In this document: piece by piece, positions 1 to 8,740 of the stretch
How positions within the stretch are numbered: position 1 is the first letter of the stretch
Layout of the letters: each line of letters begins with the position of its first letter
DNA from: Paucimonas lemoignei
GTDB taxonomy: Bacteria > Pseudomonadota > Gammaproteobacteria > Burkholderiales > Burkholderiaceae_D
DNA: 64,000 nt
Direction of reading: 5' to 3'
NCBI RefSeq assembly: GCF_004342585.1
Contig: NZ_SLZQ01000006.1
Location: 186,001 to 250,000 of the forward strand
Program-made: the position numbers and the translations under genes
The notes under the pieces: generated by a model
What the model saw: only the letters and a program-made list of their open reading frames with translations
What the model was told of the DNA's origin: nothing
Database searches by the model: none

Positions 1-917
1 ATGTCATCCTCGACGATGTAAAAGCCGTATTGTTCGGCGATCTTCAGAATCTGGAATGCCTTGGGCGAGGAGAGCGAACCGGAGGTCGGATTGTGCAGCA
101 CCGAATTGGTCACGAACAGCTTGGGACGGTGCTGCGCCGCCAGTTCGGCGAGCTTGGTCACGTCCGGGCCATCCTGGGTGCGCGGGATGCCGATCACCCT
201 GGCGCCCAGCATGGCGAACGAGCCGAACATCAGGAACCACGCCGGATCGTCGACGAATACCGTGTCGCCCGGCTGCAGGAAGTGGCGTGCCACCAGGTCG
301 AGCGCCTGGGTTACTCCCGAGGTCGTGAGGATCTGTTCCGGTGTGGCCGAGATTTCCAGCTCGGCCAGCTTCAGTTGCAATTGCTGTCGCAGCGGCAGAA
401 AGCCCTGCGGACCGCCGTACTGCAGCAGGGCATTCGGCGCTTGCCTGCTGATCGAGCGCAGCGCATTGGCAACCAGTTCGGCATCCAGCAATTCATTCGG
501 CAGCAGGCCCGATCCGGGCATTTTCTGCGGCGGTAATTGCCGGAACATGTTCCGCGCCAGCCAGACCACGTCGATCTGGTTGCCGGCTGTTTCTTCCGGT
601 TTGGATAGCGCTGCATTGATCAGCGGCGCGCGCTCGCGCACATAAAACCCCGAGCCGCGGCGCGATTCCAGGTGGCCGCTGGCGACCAGCCTGTCATAGG
701 CTTCCACCACCGTAAAGCGCGAAACGCCATGCTGGTCGGCGAACTGCCGGATCGACGGCAGGCGCGTGCCGCTGCGCAGCAGGCGGTCATCGATCCGGCT
801 TGCCAGCGCCTGGACGATCTGTTCCACCAGCCGCAGGCCGGATGCGCGTGAAAACAATGGAGCAGTGGGCTGCGCGGAAGAGTTTGCAAATGTAGGAATG
901 GAAACTGTATTGGTCAT
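1..917 (-). CDS. MocR-type (GntR/aminotransferase) transcriptional regulator, partial
   Basis: The reading frame opens with ATG at 917 and runs out of the left edge, so only about 305 residues are present. An N-terminal GntR winged helix-turn-helix is visible at about residues 30-95 (segments LPSIRQFADQHGVSR and RRGSGFYV). A linker follows, and then a fold-type I aminotransferase domain with an LLQYGGPQG segment, an HNPTSG-like loop and, at the edge, FYIVEDD. That order defines MocR regulators, which bind PLP and usually an amino-acid-derived ligand. The PLP lysine lies beyond the window. The gene is divergent from a LysE-type exporter with about 100 bp between them, so it probably controls that gene. 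The start codon lies inside one copy of a 15-bp direct repeat. Family call is firm; the ligand is unknown. Confidence 0.9.
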   Translation of the reverse strand, partial: MTNTVSIPTFANSSAQPTAPLFSRASGLRLVEQIVQALASRIDDRLLRSGTRLPSIRQFADQHGVSRFTVVEAYDRLVASGHLESRRGSGFYVRERAPLINAALSKPEETAGNQIDVVWLARNMFRQLPPQKMPGSGLLPNELLDAELVANALRSISRQAPNALLQYGGPQGFLPLRQQLQLKLAELEISATPEQILTTSGVTQALDLVARHFLQPGDTVFVDDPAWFLMFGSFAMLGARVIGIPRTQDGPDVTKLAELAAQHRPKLFVTNSVLHNPTSGSLSSPKAFQILKIAEQYGFYIVEDD

Positions 918-976
918 GGTGCCGGCACAGTGTAAGAAATTATGTAATTAATTGTACCGGTACTGTATTGGTCATG
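904..976. repeat. 15-bp direct repeat in the mocR-lysE intergenic region
   Basis: ACTGTATTGGTCATG occurs exactly at 904-918 and again at 962-976, a 58-bp offset. The second copy directly follows the palindrome GTACCGGTAC (954-963 region). MocR regulators such as GabR are known to bind direct repeats in divergent intergenic regions, so this is a plausible autoregulatory operator. The repeat is seen; its function is inferred. Confidence 0.55.
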
Positions 977-1020
977 TCGAATACGATGTGCGTTCATCAA
1001 TACGCCGCTACGAACACATC

Positions 1021-1611
1021 ATGGAATTGCTACTGCCAATGAGCCTGTTTGCCTTTGTCTCTTCGATCACGCCGGGACCCAACAACACCATGCTGGCATC
1101 CTCCGGCATCCTGTTCGGATTCCGCCGTACCGTGCCGCACCTGTTCGGAGTTTGCGCCGGATTCGGAACGATGCTGGCATTGTCCGCGGCGGGAATCGGC
1201 GGCGTGGTCGTGGCAGTGCCGGCGCTCGGCTTGCTGTTGAAGGCGGTGGGGTCGACCTATTTGCTTTATTTCGCATGGCGCCTGCGGCACATGACATTGC
1301 AGCAAACGGACGGTCAGCGCTTGCAGCCGATGTCGTTCTGGAATGCGGCGGGATTCCAGTTTGTTAATCCCAAGGCGTGGATGATGGCAGTCAGCGGCGC
1401 GTCGGCCTTCCTGCCGCAGCTTGGCAGCGGAAGCGATGGCATCGCGCTGATCTGCCTGGTGTTTTGCGTGGTGAACCTGGCATGCATCAGCGTCTGGGCT
1501 GCCGTCGGCGCGGCATTGCGCAGCTACCTGGTGCAGCCGGTCTGGCAAAAAACCTTTACCGCCGTGATGGTGATACTGACAATTTATGCGGCATTCTCGC
1601 TATGGTTATAA
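1021..1611 (+). CDS. LysE/RhtB-family amino-acid exporter
   Basis: The 196-residue inner-membrane protein carries the family's N-terminal signature SITPGPNN (about residues 15-22) and the FVNPKAWM motif in the middle, with about six hydrophobic segments. LysE/RhtB proteins export amino acids or their analogues using the proton gradient. An upstream in-frame ATG at 952 would add 23 polar residues; the ATG at 1021 (MELLLPMSLF) places the first membrane helix at the N-terminus as usual for the family and is preferred. The gene is divergent from the MocR regulator and is followed by a RidA protein and an aminotransferase. The substrate cannot be read from the sequence. Confidence 0.88.
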   Translation: MELLLPMSLFAFVSSITPGPNNTMLASSGILFGFRRTVPHLFGVCAGFGTMLALSAAGIGGVVVAVPALGLLLKAVGSTYLLYFAWRLRHMTLQQTDGQRLQPMSFWNAAGFQFVNPKAWMMAVSGASAFLPQLGSGSDGIALICLVFCVVNLACISVWAAVGAALRSYLVQPVWQKTFTAVMVILTIYAAFSLWL

Positions 1612-1716
1612 CGGCCAAAGATATGCGGATGCCATGGTTAGGAGTAAAATCTTTGATTCAACTCATTGACCAATTTTGCTGGCCGACCGCAGCCGGCGTC
1701 CTATCCGGAGACGATC

Positions 1717-2175
1717 TTGTCTTATTACGAAAAACTCAAGTCCCTCAATATCGAATTGCCGGCTGTGGCAGCGCCTGTTGCGGCTTACGTTATGTACGCG
1801 CAAACCGGCAACACGGTTTACCTCTCTGGCCATATCGCCAAGAAGGATGGCAAACCATGGGTTGGTCAGCTGGGCAAGAACATCTCAACGGAAGAAGGAA
1901 AGCAGGCTGCGCGCGCGGTGGCGATCGATCTGATCGCGACCCTGCAGGCGGCCTGCGGCGGCGACCTCAATCGGATCAAGCGTATCGTCAAGGTCATGAG
2001 CCTGGTGAACTCCACGCCGGACTTCACCGAACAGCATCTCGTCACCAACGGCGCATCCGAACTTCTCGCCGAAGTCTTTGGCGAGGCCGGCAAGCATGCG
2101 CGCTCGGCATTCGGCGTGGCGCAGATTCCCTTGGGCGCCTGCGTTGAAATCGACCTGGTCGCCGAGCTTGCCTGA
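1717..2175 (+). CDS. RidA/YjgF-family protein (probable enamine/imine deaminase)
   Basis: The product resembles the larger RidA-like subgroup of about 150 residues (SYYEKLKSLNIELP at the N-terminus, GNTVYLSGHIAKKDGKP, and the C-terminal GVAQIPLGACVEIDLVAEL). RidA proteins hydrolyse reactive enamine/imine intermediates made by PLP enzymes, which fits the neighbouring aminotransferase. The preferred start is a TTG at 1717, because CGGAG lies six bases upstream and family members begin at this point. The in-frame ATG at 1666 would add 17 residues that look unlike the family and has a weaker ribosome-binding site. Family assignment is strong; the start is less certain. Confidence 0.85.
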   Translation: MSYYEKLKSLNIELPAVAAPVAAYVMYAQTGNTVYLSGHIAKKDGKPWVGQLGKNISTEEGKQAARAVAIDLIATLQAACGGDLNRIKRIVKVMSLVNSTPDFTEQHLVTNGASELLAEVFGEAGKHARSAFGVAQIPLGACVEIDLVAELA

Positions 2176-2211
2176 AGCAGGGTGGCATTGGCTCTTGCCG
2201 CAATTGGTCCG

Positions 2212-2253
2212 CCGAATTTAGTCCACCAAATTTAATCAGCCGAATTTAATTGG
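2212..2253. repeat. Three tandem 14-bp AT-rich units upstream of the aminotransferase
   Basis: Consecutive units begin at 2212 (CCGAATTTAGTCCA), 2226 (CCAAATTTAATCAG) and 2240 (CCGAATTTAATTGG). They sit 48 bp before the aminotransferase ATG. They may be regulator half-sites or a small replication-slippage array; the sequence does not decide. Confidence 0.5.
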
Positions 2254-2300
2254 CATTAACAGGCGCGGTGCTACCGCGCCAACCCATACTTGAGAATTGC

Positions 2301-3494
2301 ATGAATACCGATAAGCACGCGCCCATCCAGTGGCAATTTTCCCGCCGCGCGCAAAAGCTGGAAAGCTCCGCCATCCGTGAAATCCTGAAAGTCACGATGC
2401 GCCCGGAAATCATTTCCTTCGCCGGCGGCCTGCCATCGCCCGAGACCTTCCCGGTCGATCACATGCGTGCCGCCTACGAGAAAGTATTGTCGAAGCAGGG
2501 CAAGGTATCGCTGCAGTATGGCCCGTCGGATGGCTACGCGCCGTTGCGTGAATGGGTGGCCAGCACGCTGTCGACCGATGGCGCGTGCATCGTGCCGGAA
2601 CAGGTGCTGATGGTGTCCGGTTCGCAGCAGGGCCTCGATTTGCTGGGCAAGGTGCTGATCGATGAAGGCAGCAAGGTACTGGTGGAGACGCCAAGCTATC
2701 TCGGCGCTCTGCAAGCCTTCTCCGTGTATGGCCCGCAATTCGAATCCGTGCCTACCGATGATGGCGGCCTGCTGCCGGAGTCATTGGACGCAATCGGCAA
2801 GGATGCCCGACTGTTGTACGCGCTGCCGAACTTCCAGAATCCGACCGGCCGCACGCTGTCTGTCGAGCGCCGCCACGCGCTGGTGGAATCCTGCGCGCGC
2901 CTGGGCGTGCCGCTGATCGAGGACGATCCTTACGGCGCCTTGTGCTACCGCGGTGATCCGCTGCCCAAGCTGCTGAACATGAACCCGGAAGGCGTTATCC
3001 ATATGGGGTCCTTCTCCAAGGTGCTCACGCCCGGCATCCGCCTGGGCTACGTGGTCGCCCCGGAGCCGCTGGTACGCAAGCTCGAACAAGCCAAGCAGGC
3101 GACCGACCTGCACACCGCGCAGCTGACCCAGATGGTGGTGTACGAAGCGGTCAAGGATGGCTTCCTGAGCCAGCATATCCCGACCATCCGCAAATTGTAT
3201 GCGGACCAGTGCCAGGTCATGCTGTCGGCGCTGGAGCAGTACTTCCCCGAGGGCGTGCGCTGGACCCGTCCGGAAGGTGGCATGTTCATCTGGGTGACGC
3301 TGCCGGAGCATATCGATAGCATGAAGCTGCTGGAAGAGGCGATCGAAGAGCTCGTGGCGTTCGTGCCGGGCGCGCCGTTCTATGCCAATGCCCCGCAGAA
3401 GAATACTTTGCGCCTGAGCTTCGTGACGGTGTCGCCGGAGAAGATTCGTGAAGGCGTGGCCAAGCTTGGCAAGCTGATCAAGGCGAAGCTGTAA
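2301..3494 (+). CDS. PLP-dependent aminotransferase, class I/II (2-aminoadipate transaminase-like)
   Basis: This is a 397-residue fold-type I aminotransferase. Visible hallmarks are FAGGLPSPETFP near the N-terminus, YGPSDGYAPLREW, LPNFQNPTGRTL for cofactor contacts, IEDDPYGALCY, and the PLP lysine in GSFSKVLTPGIRLGY (Lys240 counted from the ATG at 2301). The pattern is that of the LysN/2-aminoadipate and MocR-related aminotransferases, which act on amino-acid/2-oxoacid pairs in the cytosol. The ATG at 2301 is chosen over the upstream in-frame ATG at 2250 because family members start close to IQWQFSRRAQKLESSAIREILK. With RidA and LysE upstream, the cluster points to degradation or export of one amino acid. 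The exact substrate is unknown. Confidence 0.9.
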   Translation: MNTDKHAPIQWQFSRRAQKLESSAIREILKVTMRPEIISFAGGLPSPETFPVDHMRAAYEKVLSKQGKVSLQYGPSDGYAPLREWVASTLSTDGACIVPEQVLMVSGSQQGLDLLGKVLIDEGSKVLVETPSYLGALQAFSVYGPQFESVPTDDGGLLPESLDAIGKDARLLYALPNFQNPTGRTLSVERRHALVESCARLGVPLIEDDPYGALCYRGDPLPKLLNMNPEGVIHMGSFSKVLTPGIRLGYVVAPEPLVRKLEQAKQATDLHTAQLTQMVVYEAVKDGFLSQHIPTIRKLYADQCQVMLSALEQYFPEGVRWTRPEGGMFIWVTLPEHIDSMKLLEEAIEELVAFVPGAPFYANAPQKNTLRLSFVTVSPEKIREGVAKLGKLIKAKL

Positions 3495-3596
3495 ACTTAT
3501 CGGTGCAAGCTTTTCTGAGCCCCGGGACGCTCCGTTTGCATAAAAGAAGCCAGGCAGGGCATCCGACAGTGCAGCCGATTTGATAAGAAAATTTCA

Positions 3597-3640
3597 GCAG
3601 CGACGAGGAAAAGGGTGGGCTACCTTTTCCTCGTCGCTGC
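3597..3640. terminator. 18-bp perfect hairpin between convergent genes
   Basis: Arms GCAGCGACGAGGAAAAGG (3597-3614) and its exact complement (3623-3640) surround an 8-base loop. The hairpin lies between the convergent aminotransferase and protease genes and can serve both. A T-rich stretch follows on the minus strand only (rc of 3580-3596). Confidence 0.75.
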
Positions 3641-3647
3641 CTTGGCT

Positions 3648-4754
3648 TTATTCTTCGGTGTACTGGATAAATGATTCGTCTTCGACGGAGCGCCACGTAT
3701 ATGTCTGCGGCGGGCTGAAAAATAGGCGGTAGCATCCATGCAGCATGCTGAAGCCGATTGAATCGAACTGAAGGCATACCTTATCGGCATTCTTCAGTCG
3801 CCATACGCCGAAACCGTCTGTCGCGGCATGCATTCCCAAGTTAACAGAGCCGTTCATCGGCTGCGAAGAGGGACGCTTGGACGTCGTATTTTTTATCCTT
3901 AATCTGCCATTCAAACCGGTCGTTAGAGCGACGGTGAATACGCCCATGGTGGTGGAGGCAGTAGCAGAAACATTGCGTGCCTTATTAAAATGTTCCCGCA
4001 AGTCCTGGCCAAGCAAAAGTTTTTCTTCCGGTTTTTCAGCGGGCTTGCTTGCATTGACTGCCGCTATTGGAGAGGCAGGTTTTTCTGCCGCTTTGGCCAA
4101 TGCCTGCTTACTGCGTTCCGGCAGTTCGCGCAGCATATTAATTGGGATCGCAAAATTTAAGTTTTGACTGTCGGCGCGGTACATGGACGTGACGCCGATG
4201 AGCTTACCATCGCTGTCGAACAACCCGCCACCGGACGAGCCAGGGGAGATCGGCGCGGTAGTCTGAATATAACGCAGCTTGCCGTCGGCGTCTTTTCTCA
4301 GCGCCGACACAAGGCCATCGGAAAGCGTCAGTTCTAGGCCACGGGGATTGCCCAGTGCATAGACTTTTTTGCCGACTCTGACCATGTCGCTATTGCCAAT
4401 TTCAACTGGTTTTGCTCGGTAATTCTTTGCACGTATCTGGCAAAGATCGCGCTCCACGTCGATATGCACTAGTTCGGCGCCATAAGTGACATTATCCTGC
4501 TTGATCTCGATGCGATTGGCCTTGGCCAGCACGTGACAACTGGTAACGAGGTTTTCGTGTGCGATTAGGACAGCGCTGCCTGTGCCCATTGGAGCATCCT
4601 TGGCATCATAGACTTTTACAAGCATCACGCTTTCTTGCACACGCCGGAAAATTTCGTCCGGCTCCAACGCATGTGCTGCCGACATGCCAGCGCAGATTCC
4701 AGCGAACAAAAGAAACGAGGATCTTCCGTGATTATTGGGAAACATGGTTTTCAT
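3648..4754 (-). CDS. Secreted trypsin-like serine protease (S1 family, HtrA-like without PDZ)
   Basis: The 368-residue protein has an N-terminal signal peptide (residues 1-29, ending SAAHA). The chymotrypsin-fold domain shows a complete catalytic triad: His74 in TSCHVL, Asp103 in ERDLCQI, and Ser174 in PGSSGG. This matches DegP/HtrA proteases, but no PDZ domain is recognisable. The C-terminal region (about 240-368) is lysine- and proline-rich at first and then unfamiliar. The protein is expected in the periplasm. Its stop codon is followed by a shared hairpin, and the lipoprotein gene lies four bases upstream, so the two are probably co-transcribed. The substrate is unknown. GC content dips around this pair relative to its neighbours. 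Confidence 0.85.
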   Translation of the reverse strand: MKTMFPNNHGRSSFLLFAGICAGMSAAHALEPDEIFRRVQESVMLVKVYDAKDAPMGTGSAVLIAHENLVTSCHVLAKANRIEIKQDNVTYGAELVHIDVERDLCQIRAKNYRAKPVEIGNSDMVRVGKKVYALGNPRGLELTLSDGLVSALRKDADGKLRYIQTTAPISPGSSGGGLFDSDGKLIGVTSMYRADSQNLNFAIPINMLRELPERSKQALAKAAEKPASPIAAVNASKPAEKPEEKLLLGQDLREHFNKARNVSATASTTMGVFTVALTTGLNGRLRIKNTTSKRPSSQPMNGSVNLGMHAATDGFGVWRLKNADKVCLQFDSIGFSMLHGCYRLFFSPPQTYTWRSVEDESFIQYTEE

Positions 4755-4757
4755 ACA

Positions 4758-5420
4758 TTACTGTTTTGCAGGTAAGAGGCTTTTGTAGTCGTCTAGCGTG
4801 GTCGGAGCTGTTGAATTAGGCAGTTCTCCGATTGTCATCGCATCCTTGCTTAGCACCAGGGCCTGTTTCAGCAAGTCGACGCGTGATGGAACCTTGGTGA
4901 CGGTATTGCCTTCCGAATCGATATAGGGCTTCAAGGCTTCAAGAATGACTGGCGCCTTGTAGTACGAAACCGAGTCTGGAATCGGTTCTTTCAGGAAGCG
5001 TACAAAAGCCGAAGCCGAATATGTTGTTATTCTCCCGCCGTAAGAGGGAATATAGTAGTATCCGCCTCCGCCCTTTGCGTTCACAAAGACAGGCTCCTCG
5101 CCCGAACCCATCGTTGCGGGCTGCAAACTTGCGCTTGCTCCGCTGAGCTTGTCGTTGCTGTTAGAGGCGGCTTTGTCCGAAATTAGGACAAAAGCATTGT
5201 ATCCCTTAGATTTCGTGAGCTCGGCACAGCGATATATCCAGTAATACCAGACCTTGTCACCGCTGGTGTTACCGTTGCCAGAAAATTTAACTTGGTATGT
5301 GTCGTCGCTGATTCGTGTCTCCGAAAAGCCACCAGTCATCCCTAGTGGCTGATACGAAGTTGCGCATCCAACTAAAAAGAGAACTGTAGCAAACGCCAAT
5401 AATCCAAGGCCCTTTTTCAT
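4758..5420 (-). CDS. Putative outer-membrane lipoprotein of unknown function
   Basis: The protein of 220 residues begins with a lipoprotein signal peptide ending in LVGC (Cys19 would be lipidated). The mature part contains FSETRISDDTYQVKFSGNG, a YYWIYRCAELT segment and a glycine/tyrosine-rich stretch GGGGYYYIPSYGG. The first part recalls the CC0125/CC1285-type lipoprotein family, in which FSE-R--D-TY-V-F-GNG--S and RCAEL are typical. No enzymatic motif is seen. It lies directly upstream of the secreted protease and may be its partner or substrate. Membrane location is inferred from the lipobox only. Confidence 0.75.
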   Translation of the reverse strand: MKKGLGLLAFATVLFLVGCATSYQPLGMTGGFSETRISDDTYQVKFSGNGNTSGDKVWYYWIYRCAELTKSKGYNAFVLISDKAASNSNDKLSGASASLQPATMGSGEEPVFVNAKGGGGYYYIPSYGGRITTYSASAFVRFLKEPIPDSVSYYKAPVILEALKPYIDSEGNTVTKVPSRVDLLKQALVLSKDAMTIGELPNSTAPTTLDDYKSLLPAKQ

Positions 5421-5524
5421 TGTTATTAATTCGATGTTTTAGTTGTTTATTATATTTTTTGATACTAACAAAAATTTTCTCAAAAGTGTCTTACTTGCAT
5501 CGCACTATGCACGGTAATGATGCA

Positions 5525-5563
5525 AAAACGGGACGGAAGCCAACAAAGCTTCCGTCCCGTTTG
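5525..5563 (-). terminator. Intrinsic terminator of the parE-parC operon
   Basis: A 13-bp stem (ACGGGACGGAAGC at 5528-5540 with its complement at 5548-5560) is followed on the minus strand by TTTTTGCA. It stands about 45 bp beyond the parC stop. Confidence 0.85.
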
Positions 5564-5606
5564 CATAAGCAGCCCATCTCAGGGCCTTCAATCTACTGCG
5601 GGTTTT

Positions 5607-7922
5607 CTATTTCACCGCCACTAAACTGCTAGCCTTGATCTTGGTGCCTTCCAGCGCCTTGCCCTTGCGCGCGCGCTTGCCGATATGGTCTCCCAGGGCC
5701 GATGCTGACAGCTGCAGTTCCTGCGGCTTGCCGCCACGACCGGCACCGATCACCACGACGCCGCGCTGGCTGATCGGTTCAGCTGCAATCAGCTTCTCGT
5801 TCTTTTCCAGTTCCATCAGGATTACGCCGCGGCCGCCGCCGTGCTGGGTCTTGATTTCATCCAGGCCGAATACCAGCAGGCGGCCTTTCTCCGACAGGCA
5901 GGCGATGGCACTGGCTTTCTCCGGCAATGGGCGCGGCGCCAACGGCAGGTCGCCCTCGTCCAGCGTGATGAACGCCTTGCCGCCGCGCGTGCGGCTGACC
6001 ATATCGCCCACCTTGGCCGTGAAGCCATAGGCCGCGGTGGAAGACAGCAGCAGCATGGTCTCGGCTTCACCGGCGAAGTAATGCATCAGGTGAGTTCCGC
6101 TTGCCACTTCAACCAAGGTCGTGATGGGCACGCCATCGCCGCGCGCACCGGGCAGGGCGGATACCGGCACAGAATAGATGCGGCCATTGGAGCCAAATGC
6201 CAATAAATTATCCACCGTGCGGCACTCGAACGTGGCATACAGGCTGTCGCCCGCCTTGAAGGTGAACTGGCCGGCATCGTGGCCATAGCCATTGCGCGAA
6301 CGGATCCAGCCCTTTTGCGAAATGATGACGGTGACCGGTTCGTCGACGATCTTCTGTTCGATCACGGCGCGCTCGGCTTCCTCGATCAGGGTGCGGCGGG
6401 CGTCGCCGTACTGCTTGGCGTCAGCTTCGATTTCCTTGATGATCAGTTTCTTCATCGACGCCGGATTATCCAGCAAATCCTGTAGCGTGGTCTTCTCGTT
6501 GCGCAGTTCCTTCAATTCCTGCTGGATCTTGATCGCTTCCAGGCGCGCCAACTGGCGCAGGCGGATTTCCAGGATATCTTCGGCCTGGCGGTCGGACAGT
6601 TTGAATGCCGCAATCAACGCCGGTTTCGGTTCGTCGGACTCGCGGATGATCTTGATGACCTTGTCGATATTCAGCAGCACCGCTTCGCGGCCTTCGAGGA
6701 TATGGATGCGGTCATCGACCTTTTGCAAACGGAATTGCGTACGGCGCGTGACGGTGGCGAAGCGGAAGCTGATCCATTCGCTGATGATATCCGCCAGATT
6801 TTTCTGGCGCGGACGGCCATCGCCGCCGATCATCACCAGGTTGGCCGGCGCGCTGGTTTCCAGCGAAGTCTGCGCCAGCAGCATGTTGATGAATTCATCC
6901 TGGTCCTGGTTCTTCGATTTCGGTTCGAATACCAGGCGCACCGGCGCATCGCGGCCGGATTCGTCGCGCACGGCGTCGAGTACCGACAGCACGGACTGCT
7001 TCAGCGACAGTTGCTCCGGCAGCAGCGATTTCTTGCCGACCTTGACCTTGGGATTGGTGATTTCCTCGATTTCTTCCAGCACGCGCTGCGCCGATGTGCC
7101 CGGCGGAAGCTCAGTCACCACGACCTGCCACTGACCGCGCGCCAGGTCTTCGATCTTCCAGCGGGCGCGCACTTTCAGCGAACCGCGGCCATTTTCATAG
7201 ATTTCAGCGATCTGTGCCGCCGGCGTGATGATCTGCCCGCCGCCCGGAAAGTCCGGCCCCGGCACGAATTCCATCAGCTCGCGGCTGGTCAGCTTGGGGT
7301 TGCGGATCAGGGCAACCGCAGCCTTGGCGACTTCCTGCAGGTTGTGCGGCGGGATCTCGGTCGCCATGCCGACGGCAATGCCCGAAGCGCCATTGAGCAA
7401 GACCATCGGCAGACGTGCCGGCAGTTGTTTCGGTTCTTGCGTCGAGCCATCGTAGTTGGGCTGGAAATCCACCGTGCCCATGTCGATTTCATCGAGCAGC
7501 AACTTGGAAATCGGCGTCAGGCGCGCTTCGGTGTAGCGCATCGCCGCCGCACCGTCGCCGTCGCGCGAGCCGAAGTTGCCCTGGCCATCGATCAGCGGAT
7601 AACGCAGCGAGAAATCCTGCGCCATGCGTACCATGGCGTCATACACCGACTGGTCGCCGTGCGGGTGCAGCTTGCCCAGCACGTCGCCGACCACGGCAGC
7701 GGACTTGCGCGGCTTGGCAGTGGAATTCAGGCCGAGTTCATGCATCGCATAGAGAATGCGGCGCTGCACCGGCTTCTGGCCGTCGGTCACGTCCGGCAGG
7801 GCGCGGCCCTTGACCACGGAAATGGCGTAATCGAGATAGGCTTGTTCGGCAAAGCTGGCCAGCGTCAGGGCTTCGCCATCGTCAGGCTGGCTGTCTTCAA
7901 ACAGGTTGGCTTGTTCGGTCAT
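5607..7922 (-). CDS. parC: DNA topoisomerase IV subunit A
   Basis: The 771-residue protein is the DNA-cleaving subunit of topoisomerase IV, which decatenates daughter chromosomes in an A2B2 complex with ParE. The N-terminal GyrA-type breakage-reunion domain includes the active-site tyrosine Tyr130 ([11 protein letters not shown]) and the segment [21 protein letters not shown]-terminal beta-propeller-like region follows. It lacks a canonical GyrA box, and parE is in the same operon, so it is ParC rather than GyrA. In the quinolone-resistance region the residue matching E. coli ParC Ser80 is Gln91, and the Glu84 equivalent is Asp95. A lytic transglycosylase gene separates parC from parE; gaps of 14-15 bp indicate one transcript. 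Confidence 0.97.
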   Translation of the reverse strand: MTEQANLFEDSQPDDGEALTLASFAEQAYLDYAISVVKGRALPDVTDGQKPVQRRILYAMHELGLNSTAKPRKSAAVVGDVLGKLHPHGDQSVYDAMVRMAQDFSLRYPLIDGQGNFGSRDGDGAAAMRYTEARLTPISKLLLDEIDMGTVDFQPNYDGSTQEPKQLPARLPMVLLNGASGIAVGMATEIPPHNLQEVAKAAVALIRNPKLTSRELMEFVPGPDFPGGGQIITPAAQIAEIYENGRGSLKVRARWKIEDLARGQWQVVVTELPPGTSAQRVLEEIEEITNPKVKVGKKSLLPEQLSLKQSVLSVLDAVRDESGRDAPVRLVFEPKSKNQDQDEFINMLLAQTSLETSAPANLVMIGGDGRPRQKNLADIISEWISFRFATVTRRTQFRLQKVDDRIHILEGREAVLLNIDKVIKIIRESDEPKPALIAAFKLSDRQAEDILEIRLRQLARLEAIKIQQELKELRNEKTTLQDLLDNPASMKKLIIKEIEADAKQYGDARRTLIEEAERAVIEQKIVDEPVTVIISQKGWIRSRNGYGHDAGQFTFKAGDSLYATFECRTVDNLLAFGSNGRIYSVPVSALPGARGDGVPITTLVEVASGTHLMHYFAGEAETMLLLSSTAAYGFTAKVGDMVSRTRGGKAFITLDEGDLPLAPRPLPEKASAIACLSEKGRLLVFGLDEIKTQHGGGRGVILMELEKNEKLIAAEPISQRGVVVIGAGRGGKPQELQLSASALGDHIGKRARKGKALEGTKIKASSLVAVK

Positions 7923-7936
7923 CGTGCTTGCTTAGG

Positions 7937-8725
7937 TTATTCGTATATCGTCTTATTGGCGGCCGCCGGCAGGGCAGCGCGGCCGGGAATGGTCATGCGG
8001 ATGCGTCGGCTGCCTTGTGGGCTCGACAGCGTTGCCACGGCGGTTGGCTCGGTGGCGGCATGGTAGAAGCGGTAGAACTGTGCCACCAGCTTCACGTAAT
8101 TGCGTGTTTCAGGGTAGGGCGGAACCGTGTTGCGGTATTTTTGCACCGCCCCTTCGCCGGCATTGTACGAAGCGATCACCAGCTCCGGCTTCCCGGGAAA
8201 CATTTTCATCAAGTCGTGCAAGTAGCGCGCGCTCAGGCGGATATTGGTCTTTGGCTCGGCCAGCTTCTGCTGGAGCGATTTTTTTGCGCTGGCCTGCAAG
8301 CCATAACGCTCCGCCGTTTCCGGCATTACCTGCATCAAGCCGATCGCCCCCTTGGGCGACACCGCGGCAGGATTGAAGCCGGATTCCGCAGCCATGATGG
8401 CTTTCAGCAGGGCAGGTGGCAGACCGTATTCGTGCGCAGCCTGATGCAATAGCGGCTCGAACTTCTTCAGGTTGGGATGCTCGCCCAGGTAGCGCGAGAA
8501 GGCGGGCGAAATCGGCTTATGTTCACCTGAGGGTGCCGAGAGATCGAGCTGCGTGGTTTCGAATACGGCATCGCCGCGTGAAAACAGCTGATAACGTCCA
8601 TCCAGCTTTTCCGTCGCAAAATGCGCGGTGCCATCCGCATCGACATAGCCATAGATGTCGGCGTGCGCAATGGCACCCGTCAGCGACAGGATTGCAGCCA
8701 GAAGAGATGTTCGCAGCTTGCGCAT
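7937..8725 (-). CDS. Periplasmic lytic transglycosylase (SLT domain, DUF4124 N-terminus)
   Basis: The 262-residue protein has a signal peptide (1-22, AHA) and then a short DUF4124-like strand segment (YGYVDADGTAHFATEKLDGRY). Residues about 100-220 form a soluble lytic transglycosylase domain with the catalytic glutamate in AAESGFNP, the GAIGLMQVMP motif and SYNAGEGAVQ. Such enzymes cleave the MurNAc-GlcNAc bond of peptidoglycan with formation of 1,6-anhydro-MurNAc. It is encoded between parE (upstream, 15 bp) and parC (downstream, 14 bp), a position linking chromosome decatenation and wall turnover in one operon. No lipobox is seen, so a soluble periplasmic location is likely. Confidence 0.9.
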   Translation of the reverse strand: MRKLRTSLLAAILSLTGAIAHADIYGYVDADGTAHFATEKLDGRYQLFSRGDAVFETTQLDLSAPSGEHKPISPAFSRYLGEHPNLKKFEPLLHQAAHEYGLPPALLKAIMAAESGFNPAAVSPKGAIGLMQVMPETAERYGLQASAKKSLQQKLAEPKTNIRLSARYLHDLMKMFPGKPELVIASYNAGEGAVQKYRNTVPPYPETRNYVKLVAQFYRFYHAATEPTAVATLSSPQGSRRIRMTIPGRAALPAAANKTIYE

Positions 8726-8740
8726 TGGATCAGATCGGCG

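Noticed and set aside
2212-2253. The three 14-bp units as a CRISPR fragment
   Set aside because: The units are contiguous without spacers, imperfect and too short, and no cas gene is in the window.
6702-8066. A 454-codon open frame antisense to parC, and similar long antisense frames over parE (9521-10708) and nusA (61880-63079)
   Set aside because: They are mirror frames of GC-rich, codon-biased genes, have no family similarity or ribosome-binding site, and the sense genes are certain.
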